A stretch of DNA of 64,000 nucleotides from DATBRC01 sp036560485 (GTDB lineage Bacteria > Pseudomonadota > Gammaproteobacteria > Burkholderiales > Burkholderiaceae_D), in NCBI GenBank assembly GCA_036560485.1, contig DATBRC010000020.1, positions 124,001 to 188,000 of the forward strand, given 5' to 3'. Made by a program: the position numbers and the translations under genes. Below the pieces are notes generated by a model that was given only the letters and a program-made list of their open reading frames with translations, did not search any database and was not told the origin of the DNA. Of this stretch, positions 44,369 to 54,150 are shown one piece after another (within the stretch, counting starts at the first letter, position 1; every line of letters begins with the position of its first letter).

Positions 44369-46138
44369 ATGCATCGATTGAAAAACAAAACCATTGCCTT
44401 TCTACTGGCGTCGCTCTATACAGTCGGATTCTCTGCGGCCGCTCATGCCAATGACATTGCCATCTCGGACGCCAACACCAACAATGAACTCAATGCAATA
44501 ACCCCGCCAGTTGAACCAAGCAAGCCAGCAGATGCTCCAGCAGCTCCAGCAGCCACAAAATCCGCAGAGTCAGACCAAACATCCGAAATTGCCACTACCG
44601 TTGTCGTTGTCAAACCGGTGGACCTCACCCAGCCCACTGACACAAGCAAACTCGCTGACTCGAACAAGATCGACACGATCAAACAAGTCGAACCAACCAA
44701 AAAAATAGTGGCAGTCGAATCCGTACCCGTCATGGCAATGAGGGACGAAGATATATGGATTCGCATCCGCAAAGGATTCGGCATCCCTAATCTTGATAAT
44801 CCTCTTGTCGTCAATCAGATCAACTGGTATTCCACGCGTCCGGATTATATTCAACGGACCACAACGCGAGCGTCGCTTTATCTTTACCATGTGGTCGAAG
44901 AACTTGAGAAACGCAACATGCCGACTGAATTGGCATTGCTGCCGTTCATTGAATCGGCTTTCAACCCGCAAGCATATTCAAGCGCAAAAGCGGCAGGCAT
45001 GTGGCAGTTCATTCCTTCCACGGGCCGCGACTTCAATTTGAAGCAAAATGTTTTCAAGGATGAGCGTCGCGACGTGATTGCATCCACCGACGCCGCATTA
45101 AACTATCTGCAAAGACTGTATGGCATGTTCGGCGACTGGCAACTTGTACTCGCAGCTTACAACTGGGGCGAAGGTTCCGTGCAACGCGCGATCAATAGAA
45201 ACCGCGCTGCCGGCAAGCCGATCGACTTCAACAGCCTGTCGTCGCAAATGCCGCTGGAAACACGCAATTACGTGCCAAAGCTTCAGGCTGTCAAAGACAT
45301 CATCACGACACCTGAACAATATTCGATCACGCTGCCGAAAGTGGATAACCAACCCTATTTCGTCACAGTCGGTAAAACGCATGATATCGATATCAAGGTG
45401 GCTGCCCAACTTGCGGAAATTTCCATCGACGAGTTCAAAGCACTGAACCCGCAATTCAATCGCCCAGTGATTACGGGCGGTGCCAATACACAGATTTTGC
45501 TACCGCAAAGCAATGCTGAAAAATTCAAGCTTAATTTATCCCATTGGGGTCATGCTCTATCGTCGTGGACTATCCACAAGGTCACCAGCGCCCGCGAGAA
45601 GATTGAAGCCATTGCGAAAAAATTCGGAACTACGCCTGCCGTGATTCGCGAAGTCAACAACATTCCGCCCAGGACGCACCTGATGGCAGGTTCCACCATC
45701 CTGGTCCCAAAACCAGCCACTACTCAAGCAACTGTTGAAAAAGATATTGCGCCGGAACTTGCCGATAACGCGACAATGTCGATTGAATCAGATAATCCTA
45801 CCAAACGCATTTTTGTCAAAGTCGGCAAACGCGATAGCCTTGCATCAATCGCCAAGCGCAATCGCGTGAGTGTCGCCCAAATTAAAAGCTGGAATAATCT
45901 GAAGGCTGACAAGGTCGCCGTCGGTCAACGCCTGCAACTTCAAGTGCCTAATCGAATTGTACAAACCGGCAGATACAATAAAAGAATTGTCCGCCGCAAT
46001 CCGCATCAACGCACTAAAATTGCAGCGAAAAAAAATACGCATGGAAAAACCACCGTCGCAACTGCAAAAACATCGAGCAATACCAATCACGCCAGCAAAA
46101 ATCCGCGCACGCCTGTAACTCTTGCCTCCAACAAGTAA
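44369..46138 (+). CDS. mltD: membrane-bound lytic murein transglycosylase D
   Basis: The 589-residue protein starts at ATG 44369, which gives a good signal peptide (IAFLLASLYTVGFSAAAHA). After a Pro/Ala/Thr-rich linker of about 100 residues comes the SLT domain: LLPFIESAFNPQAYS with catalytic E195, AAGMWQFIPSTGR, and LAAYNWGEGSVQRA. At least two LysM motifs follow (around WTIHKVTSAREKIEAIAKKFG and VKVGKRDSLASIAKRN), and the tail is strongly basic. It cleaves the glycan strands of peptidoglycan, forming anhydro-muramic ends. No lipobox is seen, unlike E. coli MltD, so it may be soluble in the periplasm. It stands 140 bases after gloB. Confidence 0.92.
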   Translation: MHRLKNKTIAFLLASLYTVGFSAAAHANDIAISDANTNNELNAITPPVEPSKPADAPAAPAATKSAESDQTSEIATTVVVVKPVDLTQPTDTSKLADSNKIDTIKQVEPTKKIVAVESVPVMAMRDEDIWIRIRKGFGIPNLDNPLVVNQINWYSTRPDYIQRTTTRASLYLYHVVEELEKRNMPTELALLPFIESAFNPQAYSSAKAAGMWQFIPSTGRDFNLKQNVFKDERRDVIASTDAALNYLQRLYGMFGDWQLVLAAYNWGEGSVQRAINRNRAAGKPIDFNSLSSQMPLETRNYVPKLQAVKDIITTPEQYSITLPKVDNQPYFVTVGKTHDIDIKVAAQLAEISIDEFKALNPQFNRPVITGGANTQILLPQSNAEKFKLNLSHWGHALSSWTIHKVTSAREKIEAIAKKFGTTPAVIREVNNIPPRTHLMAGSTILVPKPATTQATVEKDIAPELADNATMSIESDNPTKRIFVKVGKRDSLASIAKRNRVSVAQIKSWNNLKADKVAVGQRLQLQVPNRIVQTGRYNKRIVRRNPHQRTKIAAKKNTHGKTTVATAKTSSNTNHASKNPRTPVTLASNK

Positions 46139-46341
46139 ATCATCAGTACTTGTCTGCAATAAAATCTTTGGCTCGATTCAATGTAAGCAAATTTGAGATC
46201 CACCGGATTTCATCATTATTCGAGCGTACATAAGTTACGCGCAGCTTTCACAACAAAGTAAGCATGCAACTTCCTCTTCAAGGTTTACAATAAGCTCTCC
46301 AGAAATCCCGGCAGCAATTTTTCCTCACGCGTTGATGAATA

Positions 46342-48114
46342 ATGTGGAATCAAAGTAAACATATCCTGATTTGTTTTCTACTGTGCTGTTGCACTGCTGC
46401 TCATGCGATCAGCCCGGCCGATCCATCGAAAGTAATTCACATGGCATTCGAAGGTGAGCCCGATGGTTTCGACATGGTGCACACTGCCAACGGATATTCA
46501 GGCTGGGTCTGCGAAGCCATTTTTGAAACCCTGTTGACCTACGATTACATGGCGCGCCCTGCCAAGCTTGTGCCCGGCACAGCAGAAGCCATGCCGGAAG
46601 TGAGCGGCGATGGCAAGACTTACCTGTTCCATATCAAGAAGGGAATTTATTTCACACCGGATCCGGCATTCAAAGGTGTGCGGCGCGAACTCACTGCGCA
46701 AGACTATGCCTACTCGATCAAACGCCTGTTGGATCCGCAAAATCGTTCACCATCTGCTTATTTTGTCGAAGGAAAAATCGCCGGTCTGGATGCAATCGCA
46801 GACAAGGCAAAAAAGACCGGGCACTTTGATTATGATGCACCGGTCATCGGTTTGCAAGTACCGGATCGCTATACGCTACGCATTCAATTGAATGCGCCCG
46901 ACTATAATTTTTTATACATCGTCGCTTATGGCGGCCTCGCTGCCACAGCACGTGAAGTGATCGAAGCCTACGGTCTGCAAAGTGGACAACATCCGGTCGG
47001 CACAGGCGCGTACCAACTTCAACAACATATTCCCAACAGCAAAATTGTATTGACGGCCAATCCGGATTATCGCGGCTTCACATGGAATTTCAAATCGTCA
47101 GGCGATGCCTGGGACGATCAAATGGTGCACGACATGCAAGGCAAAAAAATGCCGCAAGTCGGACGTGTCGAAATCAATATCATTCAAGAAGAACAATCGC
47201 GCTGGCTGGCTTTTCAGGACAAGCAAATCGATCTGACGTTTTTGCCGCAATTGGCAGCGCCTAAAGTAATGGACGGCAGCAAACTCAAACCGGAATTCGC
47301 TAAACAAGACATCCGCCTGTTTCGTTTGGCCGAGCCGGCCATTACGTACACGATGTTCAATTTCAAAGATCCAATCACAGGCGGCTTTGACCTGGAAAAA
47401 ATCGCATTGCGCCGCGCCATCGCAATGTCCTACAACATCAAAGATGAAATTGCGTTGATTCGATTTGATCAAGCAATCAAGGCTGAAATGATGATACCGC
47501 CTGACGTTACCGGTTATGATCCTGCGTATCGCAGCAGCATTGCGTATGACCCTGCGCTCGCGAACAAATTGCTGGATCATTTCGGTTACCGGCGAGGCGA
47601 TGATGGTTATCGCACTCTGCCAAACGGCAAACCTCTGGTTTTGAAAATCCATCGTGAATCGCGCGCCATCGATCAGGAAATGGCAGAGTTATGGAGACGC
47701 GGCCTCGATCAAATTGGCATCAGGGTAGAATTCCCTATCAGTAAATTTTCCGAAAATCTGAAAGCAGCAAAGGATTGCAAGCTGATGATGTGGGGCGGAT
47801 CATGGAGCGCTGATTTCCCGGATGGAGAAAATTTTCTTCAAATTTTATACGGGCACAATGCCGGACTCAGCAATCATGCTTGCTATCAATCGCCCGCGTA
47901 TGATGCACTCTATGATAAATTGAAAACAACACCACCAGGCCCGGAACGCAATCGTCTTTACCAACAAATGAATCGACAAATGGAAGCAGATACGGCATGG
48001 GTGCTCGGCGTCGTTAAAGTGCGCAACTGGGTGGCGCGCCCTTGGGTAAAAGGTTTCAAGAAACATCCGATTCTGCAAGCTGACTGGCAATATCTGGATG
48101 TGGAGAAGCATTAA
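46342..48114 (+). CDS. peptide-type ABC transporter substrate-binding protein 1 (family 5)
   Basis: The 590-residue protein has a signal peptide (ILICFLLCCCTAAHA, cleavage near residue 22) and the SBP_bac_5 fold: FEGEPDGFDMVHTANGYSG near the start, YLFHIKKGIYFTPDP, LTAQDYAYSIKRLLDP, and the C-terminal NRLYQQMNRQMEADTAWVLG. Family 5 proteins bind peptides, nickel, heme or sugars; the long, aromatic-rich pocket segments favour peptides. It heads an operon with a second binding protein, two permeases and a double ATPase. It is similar to the next gene product in order of motifs, so the two probably arose by duplication. Confidence 0.88.
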   Translation: MWNQSKHILICFLLCCCTAAHAISPADPSKVIHMAFEGEPDGFDMVHTANGYSGWVCEAIFETLLTYDYMARPAKLVPGTAEAMPEVSGDGKTYLFHIKKGIYFTPDPAFKGVRRELTAQDYAYSIKRLLDPQNRSPSAYFVEGKIAGLDAIADKAKKTGHFDYDAPVIGLQVPDRYTLRIQLNAPDYNFLYIVAYGGLAATAREVIEAYGLQSGQHPVGTGAYQLQQHIPNSKIVLTANPDYRGFTWNFKSSGDAWDDQMVHDMQGKKMPQVGRVEINIIQEEQSRWLAFQDKQIDLTFLPQLAAPKVMDGSKLKPEFAKQDIRLFRLAEPAITYTMFNFKDPITGGFDLEKIALRRAIAMSYNIKDEIALIRFDQAIKAEMMIPPDVTGYDPAYRSSIAYDPALANKLLDHFGYRRGDDGYRTLPNGKPLVLKIHRESRAIDQEMAELWRRGLDQIGIRVEFPISKFSENLKAAKDCKLMMWGGSWSADFPDGENFLQILYGHNAGLSNHACYQSPAYDALYDKLKTTPPGPERNRLYQQMNRQMEADTAWVLGVVKVRNWVARPWVKGFKKHPILQADWQYLDVEKH

Positions 48115-48120
48115 AAGCTT

Positions 48121-48218
48121 GTCGCCCCAGCGTATGCTGGGGCCCAGTGTCTTCACAGGCGTATCCATATATCGAACGCCATTTAACGACACTGGATTCC
48201 AGCATTCGCTGGAACGAC
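48121..48218. repeat. REP-type palindrome doublet 1
   Basis: Two 31-base inverted halves (gtcgccccagcgtatgctgg... and its imperfect complement ending ...gctggaacgac) each contain a small palindrome of their own. The half-site consensus gtcgttcc-gcgaa-gc-ggaatcca is shared with the element at 50037. It lies between the two binding-protein genes. Confidence 0.78.
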
Positions 48219-48265
48219 GAAGCTGATAGTCAAATTGTTTGGCCAAAATACGATTAGAAAAAATA

Positions 48266-49984
48266 ATGAAGTCATCATTTGCCCGTGCGATTCTATTTTT
48301 CTTTTGCATCTGCTCTGTACAGATGCAAATGGCCATTGCCGCTGATCCCGACAAAGTCCTGCGCTATGTATTCCCCGCTGCCGAATCCGGCTTCGATCCT
48401 GCGATGACCCAGGACTTGTATTCCGGCCACATCGACCAATCGATATTTGAAACGCTCTACACCTATGACTATCTGGCGCGTCCGGTCAAACTGATTCCTC
48501 TCACCGCTGAAGCGATGCCGGAAGTTACGGATGGTGGAAAGACTTACACCATCCATCTAAAAAAAGGCATTTACTTTGCCGATGACCCCGCCTTCAATAG
48601 CAAGCGGCGCGAATTGACGATGGCTGATTATGTCTATTCCTTCAAGCGCTTGCTCGATCCAAAAATCCGCTCGCCGCATGCATGGCTGTTTGAAGGCAAA
48701 GTCACCAACTTCGAATTGGTCGATCGCTACACCTTGCGCATTCATTTGAAGCGGCCGGACTACAACATGATCTATATCCTGGCGCATCATCCGACCTCGG
48801 CAGTCGCACGCGAAGTCGTGGAAAAATATCAGGATGCGCAAGGCCATGTGTTTGCCAACCCGGTCGGCACCGGCCCATATCGATTGACGCAATGGGTACG
48901 CGCATCACGCATGGTGCTGGAAGCCAATCCGAATTATCGCAAGACGATCTGGGACTTCCAGCCGAGCAGTGATCCGAAAGACAAACAGATCATCGCTCAA
49001 ATGAAAGGCAAGCGGATACCGCAAATCGGCCGCATTGAAATCAGCGTGATGCTGGAAGATCAATCGCGTTGGCTCTCTTTCCTCAATGACCAGACAGACT
49101 TGTTCCAACTGTTCGGTCCGCTCGCACCCAAAGCGCTGTCAAACGGCAAGCTAAAGCCCGAACTGGCTAAAAAGGGAATACAACTGTCACGTATCAGCGA
49201 TCCAGAGATTGCTTACTATTACTGGAACATGAGAGATCCGATCGTCGGCGGATTAAGCAAGGAAAAAATTGCGTTGCGCCGCGCGATGGCGATGGCCTAC
49301 AACGTGCAGGAAGAAATCAGCATCGTCTGGAACAACGAAGCCACTGCGCTGGAATATCCGATCCCGCCCGGCATGATTGGACACGACCCCAACTACGTCA
49401 GCAGCATTCAATACGATCCTGCCGCAGCTAATGCGTTGCTGGATAAATTCGGCTATAAAAAAGGAGCGGACGGCTGGCGGACGCTGCCTGATGGAAAACC
49501 GTTTCAAATAACCTATTCTGCCCGGGCCGATTCCACCGGGCAGCTGGAAGCGGAAGTATGGAAGAAGGCGCTCACTGCAATCGGCATCAGGATGATCGGG
49601 GATTTGCGCCCGTTTCCGGACTTGGTGCGTGCCGAAAGACTTTGCCAGCTGCAAATGCGCACCTTGTTTTGGGGCGCGGACTATCCGGATGGCGATAATT
49701 TCATGCAACTGTTTTATGGAAAAAATATCGGGCAGAATAATCATGGCTGCAACCAGATACCGGAATACGATACGCTCTACGCACAGACACAACAAATGCC
49801 GCCAGGGCCGGAACGCAATGCGTTGTATCACAAGATGGCGCGGATACTGGAAGTCTATGCACCGCAACGGCTTGGGCTTTCGCGCTATCGCAACATGCTG
49901 GCACAGCCGCGTGTGATCGGTTATAAAAAGCATCCGATTCTGCCGGCTGAATGGATGTATTTTGATATTGAGAAGAGGAAGTAA
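48266..49984 (+). CDS. peptide-type ABC transporter substrate-binding protein 2 (family 5)
   Basis: The 572-residue protein starts at ATG 48266, giving a signal peptide (AILFFFCICSVQMQMAIAA) cleaved near residue 26. The SBP_bac_5 fold follows, with FPAAESGFDPAMTQDLYSG, YTIHLKKGIYFADDP, LTMADYVYSFKRLLDP and a closing NALYHKMARILEVYAPQ. It parallels the preceding binding protein segment by segment (IDQSIFETLYTYDYLARP against CEAIFETLLTYDYMARP), which points to a tandem duplication with later divergence of the ligand site. Two binding proteins on one permease set would widen the substrate range. Palindromic repeat doublets flank it on both sides. Confidence 0.9.
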   Translation: MKSSFARAILFFFCICSVQMQMAIAADPDKVLRYVFPAAESGFDPAMTQDLYSGHIDQSIFETLYTYDYLARPVKLIPLTAEAMPEVTDGGKTYTIHLKKGIYFADDPAFNSKRRELTMADYVYSFKRLLDPKIRSPHAWLFEGKVTNFELVDRYTLRIHLKRPDYNMIYILAHHPTSAVAREVVEKYQDAQGHVFANPVGTGPYRLTQWVRASRMVLEANPNYRKTIWDFQPSSDPKDKQIIAQMKGKRIPQIGRIEISVMLEDQSRWLSFLNDQTDLFQLFGPLAPKALSNGKLKPELAKKGIQLSRISDPEIAYYYWNMRDPIVGGLSKEKIALRRAMAMAYNVQEEISIVWNNEATALEYPIPPGMIGHDPNYVSSIQYDPAAANALLDKFGYKKGADGWRTLPDGKPFQITYSARADSTGQLEAEVWKKALTAIGIRMIGDLRPFPDLVRAERLCQLQMRTLFWGADYPDGDNFMQLFYGKNIGQNNHGCNQIPEYDTLYAQTQQMPPGPERNALYHKMARILEVYAPQRLGLSRYRNMLAQPRVIGYKKHPILPAEWMYFDIEKRK

Positions 49985-50036
49985 AGGAGCGAAAAATATT
50001 ATTCATGAAGTGCATGGGTGATTAGCAAAATAAATC

Positions 50037-50118
50037 CGTCGTTCCCGCGAAGGCGGGAATCCATAAGCCGATTGATCGAAGAGGTTCACTATGGATTCCC
50101 GCCTTCGCGGGAACGACG
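50037..50118. repeat. REP-type palindrome doublet 2
   Basis: A perfect 28-base inverted repeat (gtcgttcccgcgaaggcggg... / ...cccgccttcgcgggaacgac) with a 24-base centre; each half contains cccgcgaaggcggg. It is the same family as doublet 1 and lies in the 200-base gap between the second binding protein and the first permease. This repeat type occurs between genes of many Proteobacteria. Confidence 0.85.
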
Positions 50119-50184
50119 AGTTTTAATGTTGTAAAGTTACTTTAATTTTCTAACGACTTATTACGCATTCAAATTGAATAAATC

Positions 50185-51123
50185 ATGACCGCCTACATCC
50201 TGCGTCGCCTGTGGCAAATGCTGCCGACCCTGCTCGGCGTCATCCTGCTCATCTTCTTCCTGTTCAACTGGGTCGGCGGCGATCCGGCCTATATCCTCGC
50301 CGGAAAAATGTCGAACCCGGAGCAGATTGCCAATATCCGAAAACAACTCGGCATCGATCAGCCATTCACTGTGCAACTGTGGATTTTCATCAAGCAGATT
50401 GCCACCTTCGATTTCGGCGCAAGCTGGAGCACCGGTGAAACGGTTTCGCATATCATCCGCACGCGCCTCGGCCCGTCATTGACGGTACTGATTCCGCTCA
50501 CGATCCTGGAAACATTTTTTGCCGTCACATTGGCCCTCAGCATTGCCTTCGTGCGCGGCACCTTGACCGATCGCGCGGTGATGGTTGCTTGCACTGTCGG
50601 CATGTCGATCAGCATTCTGGTTTACATCCTCGTGTTTCAATATTTTCTCGCGTACAAACTCGGGCTGTTTCCCGTGCAAGGATGGGGGCAAAGTTTTTCC
50701 GAAAACCTGTTCCGCTATTCCGCACTGCCGATTCTGATTGCGCTGGTGGTCGGCCTTGCACCCAGCTTGCGCCTGTTCCGCAGCTTCGTGCTGGATGAAG
50801 TCGATCAGGATTATGTGCGCACTGCGCGTGCCAAGGGATTGAGCGAGAAGCGCATCGTATGGATACATGTGCTGCGCAATGCGTCGATCCCGATGATTAC
50901 GCATGTGATGTCCAACCTGCCGTCACTGCTGACCGGTGCGTTTTTGATTGAACAGTTTTTTTCGATCCCCGGCATAGGGCGTGAAATCATCCAGGCAGTG
51001 GAAAGCAGCGATTTCCCTGTGATCAAAGCCGTTACGGTCTATGTAGCCTTGGCGACCATGTTTTTCAATTTATTAGCCGATTTACTGTACCGCGCGGTCG
51101 ATCCACGCGTGCAGTTGAAATAG
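50185..51123 (+). CDS. ABC transporter permease (DppB/OppB type)
   Basis: The 312-residue protein has the N-terminal helix and motif of this family (AYILRRLWQMLPTLLGVILLIFFL, cited in part as YILRRLWQMLPTLLGV), LGIDQPFTVQ, FGASWSTGE and six membrane helices. The EAA loop coupling to the ATPase is DYVRTARAKGLSEKRIVWIHVLRNA, cited as DYVRTARAKGLSE. It forms the inner membrane channel with the next gene, which starts 11 bases later. Length and topology are standard for oligopeptide or dipeptide permeases. Confidence 0.92.
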   Translation: MTAYILRRLWQMLPTLLGVILLIFFLFNWVGGDPAYILAGKMSNPEQIANIRKQLGIDQPFTVQLWIFIKQIATFDFGASWSTGETVSHIIRTRLGPSLTVLIPLTILETFFAVTLALSIAFVRGTLTDRAVMVACTVGMSISILVYILVFQYFLAYKLGLFPVQGWGQSFSENLFRYSALPILIALVVGLAPSLRLFRSFVLDEVDQDYVRTARAKGLSEKRIVWIHVLRNASIPMITHVMSNLPSLLTGAFLIEQFFSIPGIGREIIQAVESSDFPVIKAVTVYVALATMFFNLLADLLYRAVDPRVQLK

Positions 51124-51134
51124 GAAAGGCCGAC

Positions 51135-52238
51135 ATGATGCAAATTGAAAACAACGTGTCACCCGGCCTGTGGGCATTGGCATGGCGACGATTACGGTCT
51201 GATCGTGCAGCGATGGTAGCTATGACGATCGTTGTGCTGTTTTTGTTGATGCTTGTGCTGTCGAAAACCGGTTTGATAGCAGCCGATTGGTCGGATGAAG
51301 TTGGCATCAGTTACGCGCCACCGAGTTTTGTCGGCACATCGTCCGATGCATCCAACACAGTAAATACGGTCGAAGCACCACCTCCGGAAAATCCGCGCGA
51401 TCCACTCGCCGGCGTCATCCGGCAATTGCGCGCAGAGATGAACGGTGAACAAAACGGCGCCATCGATTATTACGGCATCAAGGATCCATTGCAAAAGGAG
51501 ATGGATGAAATCCGTCACGAACTGGCGAAACACGGAAAGAAAACCGCTCAAGTACGTAAAGCCACTCTCCCCTTCGGTGCAGACAAATGGGGGCACGACA
51601 TCATCAAGAAAACCATCAAGGGCGCGGAGACCTCGATCACGGTCGGACTCGTCGCTGCATTCCTCGCCACATTTTTGGGGACCATTTTCGGTGCCGTGTC
51701 GGGTTACTACGGCAAATGGATCGACGATTTCTTCAACTGGTTTTACAGCGTCTTCACATCGATCCCTTACCTGCTGCTGATTCTGGCTGTGGCAGCAGTA
51801 TTGCAGCAGAAAGGCGTGCTCACCATCATCCTGATTCTCGGCCTCACCGGCTGGACCGGAACCTATCGTCTGATCCGCGCCGAATACCTGAAACACAAAT
51901 CGCGTGAATATGTGATGGCCGCCGATGCGATCGGCGCATCCAACTTGCGCAAAATGTTCTCGCATATTTTCCCCAACGTCAGCCATGTCGCGCTGGTGCA
52001 GGTATCGATCCTGGTAGTCAGCTTCATCAAGTCGGAAGTGATATTAAGCTTCCTCGGTTTCGGCGTGCCGGTCGGCGTGGTGTCGTGGGGCAGCATGTTG
52101 AATGAAGCGCAGAATGAACTGATACTCGGCAAGTGGTGGCAACTGACTGCGGCCAGTATTGCGATGGTGGTGTTGGTGACGGCATTCTCGCTGTTCACCG
52201 ATGCATTGCGCGATGCGTTGGATCCGAAGTTGAAATAA
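51135..52238 (+). CDS. ABC transporter permease (DppC/OppC type)
   Basis: A 367-residue permease of the OppC type. After the first helix (MVAMTIVVLFLLMLVLSKTGLIA) there is an unusually long periplasmic loop of about 130 residues (SDEVGISYAPPSF to KATLPFGADKWGHDI), rich in charged residues, before the five-helix core. The ATPase-contact EAA loop is YVMAADAIGASNLRKMFSHIFPN (about residues 257-279). Typical DppC proteins are about 300 residues, so the insert is what lengthens it; similar inserts are known for YejE-like permeases. It pairs with the upstream permease. Confidence 0.92.
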   Translation: MMQIENNVSPGLWALAWRRLRSDRAAMVAMTIVVLFLLMLVLSKTGLIAADWSDEVGISYAPPSFVGTSSDASNTVNTVEAPPPENPRDPLAGVIRQLRAEMNGEQNGAIDYYGIKDPLQKEMDEIRHELAKHGKKTAQVRKATLPFGADKWGHDIIKKTIKGAETSITVGLVAAFLATFLGTIFGAVSGYYGKWIDDFFNWFYSVFTSIPYLLLILAVAAVLQQKGVLTIILILGLTGWTGTYRLIRAEYLKHKSREYVMAADAIGASNLRKMFSHIFPNVSHVALVQVSILVVSFIKSEVILSFLGFGVPVGVVSWGSMLNEAQNELILGKWWQLTAASIAMVVLVTAFSLFTDALRDALDPKLK

Positions 52239-52285
52239 TGAATTACTCGCAAATTCATATTCGTCGTGTGAGAAACCTTGAAATT

Positions 52286-52378
52286 CCCTCTCTTTCAAGG
52301 GGAGGGTTAGGGTGGGGATGGGTTGAAATCGTCGTTAGACCCATCCCCCACCCAACCTCCCCCTTGAAAGGGGAGGGG
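52286..52378. repeat. palindromic repeat doublet 3 (CCCTCTC type)
   Basis: Two roughly 40-base inverted halves (ccctctctttcaagggga... and ...cccttgaaaggggagggg) share caagggg, aggtt/ggtta and ggggatgggt. Sequence differs from doublets 1 and 2, so it is a different repeat family. It lies between the second permease gene and the ATPase gene. Confidence 0.8.
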
Positions 52379-52424
52379 CGAAAAGCATTCTTTAGCCACG
52401 AAAAGAATTGATGAATCAATTACG

Positions 52425-54140
52425 ATGCTGCCCATGAGCCAAGATATTTTGTTAAACGTCAGCGATCTACGAATCAGCTTCCGCACCGATATAAAACAAT
52501 CGGTGGAAGCCGTCAAAGGCATCAGCTTCACGATCCCACGCAACAAGACCGTCGCATTGGTCGGTGAATCCGGCAGCGGCAAATCCGTCAGCGCACTGGC
52601 CATCATGGGCTTGCTATCAAAAGACAGCGCCGCCATCGCACCCACCTCCCGCATCGAATTCGAAAGCCGCAACCTGTTGTCGCTCAGTACACAAGAGCGC
52701 CGCCAACTATGCGGCAAAGACATCTCGATGATTTTTCAGGAACCGATGACGTCGCTGAATCCGGTATTCACCGTCGGCTTCCAAATCGCAGAAGTCTTGC
52801 GCCTGCACATGGGCATGAGTGCGAAGGCTGCACGCGCGCGTTCGATCGCGCTGCTGGAAGAAGTCGGCATCCCCGACCCAGCACAGCGCATCGATGCCTA
52901 TCCTAGCGAGTTGTCAGGCGGCCAGCAACAGCGCGTGATGATCGCGATGGCGATTGCATGTGAACCAAAATTGCTGATCGCCGATGAGCCGACCACCGCA
53001 CTGGATGTCACGATCCAGAAACAAATCATCGAACTGATCAAAGCGCTGCAACAACGCCGTCAAATGTCGGTCCTGTTCATCACGCACGACTTGGCGCTGG
53101 TCGGCGAGATCGCCGATCAAGTCATCGTGATGCGCGATGGCGAAGTGAGAGAGCAAGGCGAGCTGCGCCAGATATTCGATGCTCCGCGCGATGCTTATAC
53201 GCAGGCATTGCTGCATTGCCGTCCATCGCTCAATGCACGCCCGTGGCGCCTGCCGGTGATTGACGATTACATGCAAGGCAGCGCGCCGCATATCTCATCG
53301 CAAACATCGACCAAACAGCGTCCGCGCGGCTTAAATGGCCACGAAGAAATCGTGCTCGACGTGCGCAATCTGGGTAAAAGTTTTTACAGCAGCGAAGGTC
53401 TGTTCAAGCGCAAAGAATTTAAAGCAATCAAAGACGTCTCGTTCACCCTGCCGCGCGGCAAAACCCTGGGTGTCGTCGGCGAATCCGGTTCCGGGAAAAC
53501 CACAGTCGGCCTGACTTTATTGCGGCTGCATCAAGCCACATCCGGCCAGGCATTATTTGAAGGCAAAGATTTGCTGACGATGACGAACCAGGAATTCTGG
53601 TTGTACAAGCGCCGCATCCAGATCATTTTTCAAAACCCATACGCATCGCTCAACCCGCGCTTTACGGTTGAACAAATTCTGCTGGAGCCGATGCGCATTC
53701 ACCATATCGGCGAAAATGATCAGGAACGCGCCCGCATGGCATCGCAACTACTGGGCAAGGTCGGCTTGCCGGCATCCGCATTGCATCGCTATCCGCATGA
53801 ATTTTCAGGTGGACAAAGACAGCGGATTGCCATCGCACGCTGTCTGACACTGAAGCCGGAAGTATTGGTCTGCGACGAGTCGGTATCGGCGCTGGACGTA
53901 TCGGTGCAAGCGCAAGTGCTGAACCTGCTGCAAGACCTGCAGGAAGAATTCGGCATGAGCTATATTTTTATTTCACACGATTTGGCGGTGGTGAAATACA
54001 TGGCCGATCAGGTGATGGTGATGCATCAGGGTGAAGTGGTGGAATTGGCGGATGCGGATGAGCTTTATCAGAATCCGAAGCATGCTTATACCAAGATGTT
54101 GTTGGCGGCGATACCGCGAGGACACGCGGTTGTTGCGTAG
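52425..54140 (+). CDS. fused double ATP-binding protein of the peptide transporter (DppD-DppF)
   Basis: The 571-residue protein consists of two ABC ATPase domains. Each has a Walker A ([13 protein letters not shown] at about residue 47, [13 protein letters not shown] at about 350), a Q-loop ([24 protein letters not shown]), an LSGGQQQR or FSGGQRQR signature and a Walker B with glutamate ([24 protein letters not shown]). In the second domain DES replaces DEP, still with the catalytic Glu. An oligopeptide/dipeptide C-terminal segment follows each domain. The fused type matches YejF/GsiA. A start nine bases further on (MSQDILL, 52434) is equally possible. Confidence 0.93.
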   Translation: MLPMSQDILLNVSDLRISFRTDIKQSVEAVKGISFTIPRNKTVALVGESGSGKSVSALAIMGLLSKDSAAIAPTSRIEFESRNLLSLSTQERRQLCGKDISMIFQEPMTSLNPVFTVGFQIAEVLRLHMGMSAKAARARSIALLEEVGIPDPAQRIDAYPSELSGGQQQRVMIAMAIACEPKLLIADEPTTALDVTIQKQIIELIKALQQRRQMSVLFITHDLALVGEIADQVIVMRDGEVREQGELRQIFDAPRDAYTQALLHCRPSLNARPWRLPVIDDYMQGSAPHISSQTSTKQRPRGLNGHEEIVLDVRNLGKSFYSSEGLFKRKEFKAIKDVSFTLPRGKTLGVVGESGSGKTTVGLTLLRLHQATSGQALFEGKDLLTMTNQEFWLYKRRIQIIFQNPYASLNPRFTVEQILLEPMRIHHIGENDQERARMASQLLGKVGLPASALHRYPHEFSGGQRQRIAIARCLTLKPEVLVCDESVSALDVSVQAQVLNLLQDLQEEFGMSYIFISHDLAVVKYMADQVMVMHQGEVVELADADELYQNPKHAYTKMLLAAIPRGHAVVA

Positions 54141-54150
54141 CGCTTCACAA

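Noticed and set aside
49253..49933. 226-codon open frame on the minus strand
   Set aside because: Antisense to the second binding-protein gene.
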